Below are positions 63,311 through 64,000 of a stretch of 64,000 nt of DNA, one piece after another. A program made the translations under genes and the position numbers. Each line of letters begins with the position of its first letter. The stretch's first letter is position 1. The notes under the pieces are model-generated. The model made no database searches. It had not been told where the DNA came from and saw only the letters and a program-made list of their open reading frames with translations. This DNA comes from Raphanus sativus (Eukaryota; Streptophyta; Magnoliopsida; Brassicales; Brassicaceae), in NCBI RefSeq assembly GCF_000801105.2, contig NC_079515.1:17259407-17323406 (forward strand), in the 5' to 3' direction.

Positions 63311-63319
63311 AAGAGAGAA
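63307..63319 (+). promoter_or_regulatory. Polypurine tract
   Basis: TTAGAAGAGAGAA-type purine run directly before the 3' LTR; primes plus-strand DNA synthesis in LTR elements. Confidence 0.7.
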
Positions 63320-63571
63320 TGTTGGATAAGCTTCAAAGATAGCTTAGGAAACAAGTTATTCATAAAAAGAAGTTTGAATAACTAAAAAGGAAAAACTTGA
63401 TTTAGATTTATGTTAAGTTTCTAGATCACATTGTAATAGGTTAAGCTAAGACCCTATATATAGAGATCTATATTGTAAGATGATCTCAAGAAGTTAAGAG
63501 TTTAATAAAACGAAGAAACTGTTTTATTAACAAGCTTTGCATATCACACATTCGATCCTTAGGCGACTTTA
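63320..63571 (+). repeat. 3' LTR of the copia element
   Basis: Same 252 bp length as the 5' LTR and about 98.4 percent identical; followed at once by the target duplication TGGTA. Confidence 0.92.
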
Positions 63572-63576
63572 TGGTA

Positions 63577-64000
63577 CAGTTGTTAGAAATTATTGCGTTT
63601 GCGGGACTCTTATGACTGGTAAACTACCAAACGCAACATCGGTTAAATAATAATTTAACAATATTTACATTTTATGTAATTATAAAAATATTAAAAATTA
63701 TAGTAATATGATAAATATAAAATTTATATTTATAAAATCATATTATAAATTTTTAAAAATTTATAGAAAACATTTTGGTTTTAAAATTTTATAATATAAA
63801 TTGAAATATAATATGAATACATTTTACAATTTCTATTATTTCAATTTAAAATTTTATTGGATATTTTTAATATTATTTTTATTTATTATGTTGTTAAAGA
63901 AAAAAATTTACGCTCCCGCAACCGCCCGCAACCGCAAACGCTAGCTGGAACCAGCTTTTGATTTTAAGAGGTTCGGAACGGTTTGAAACGATTTGTAACG
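63577..64000. repeat. Older repeat (right part), continues beyond the window
   Basis: AT-rich core followed by CCCGCAACCGCCCGCAACCG at about 63914-63935 and GGTTCGGAACGGTTTG at the edge. Together with 58725-58828 this is probably one older non-autonomous element of the kind common in Brassica, split by the copia insertion. Its other end is outside the window. Confidence 0.45.

Larger units (their letters stand above)
58829..63571 (+). mobile_element. Ty1/copia LTR retrotransposon, nearly complete, young
   Basis: 4,743 bp with 252 bp LTRs at 58829-59080 and 63320-63571, flanked by the 5 bp target duplication TGGTA (58824-58828 and 63572-63576). The LTRs differ by four substitutions by eye (about 98.4 percent identity). 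With a rate of 1.3e-8 per site per year, often used for plant LTRs, this suggests roughly 0.6 million years; the rate is an assumption. Domain order gag, protease, integrase, reverse transcriptase, RNase H is the copia order. The internal frame carries several lesions, so this copy is defective. The LTRs begin TGTTGG and end TTTA rather than the usual CA. Confidence 0.93.

Overview
This is a 64 kb piece of plant nuclear DNA from the mustard family (Brassicaceae), most likely Brassica or a close relative. The evidence is spliced genes with GT-AG introns, AT-rich spacers dense in transposons, and genes that closely match Arabidopsis families: a MYB60-type MYB, a BONZAI copine, RABD2/ARA5, PDCD5 and cytosolic glycyl-tRNA synthetase. 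PDCD5 and GlyRS are also near neighbours in Arabidopsis (At1g29850 and At1g29880, from memory). A run of exactly 100 N (21234-21333) marks an assembly gap. I saw no rRNA, tRNA, CRISPR or bacterial-type features.

Layout. 1-7.6 kb: remains of an R2R3-MYB gene (exons 2 and 3 only) interrupted by a 4.5 kb antisense LINE. 8.0-9.5 kb: a Harbinger-like element with a TAA target duplication that appears to carry a captured gene fragment. 11-17.4 kb: a block of decayed, intron-containing gene fragments, all on the minus strand (BONZAI copine N-terminus; nearly complete RABD2). 17.5-21.2 kb: a foldback MITE and AT-rich spacer. 21.3-25.4 kb: a second LINE of a different lineage, with a C-terminal RNase H domain, cut at its 5' side by the gap. 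25.5-44.8 kb: a tandem array with a period of about 3.52 kb, holding five intact single-exon genes for small secreted six-cysteine proteins (ECA1/Prolamin_like, DUF1278 type), a truncated gene-less unit at the left edge, and one Helitron-like insertion. 45.2-50.5 kb: an intact PDCD5 gene whose first intron has grown about tenfold through two Harbinger-like insertions, one holding an array of E2F-site-like repeats. 51.3-52.8 kb: an F-box/FBD pseudogene. 54.0-54.4 kb: a Ulp1-protease transposon remnant. 55.4-58.6 kb: an intact nine-exon glycyl-tRNA synthetase gene. 58.8-63.6 kb: a young Ty1/copia element, itself inserted in an older repeat that runs off the right edge.

The clearly functional genes are PDCD5, GlyRS and probably the five secreted-protein genes. 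Almost everything else is mobile DNA or genes broken by it. The features most worth a second look are the secreted-protein array with its A-B-B-B-A arrangement, the E2F-like satellite inside the PDCD5 intron, the LINE junction in the MYB gene with its 15 bp templated duplication, and the block of BONZAI/RABD2 fragments that share duplicated and inverted segments.
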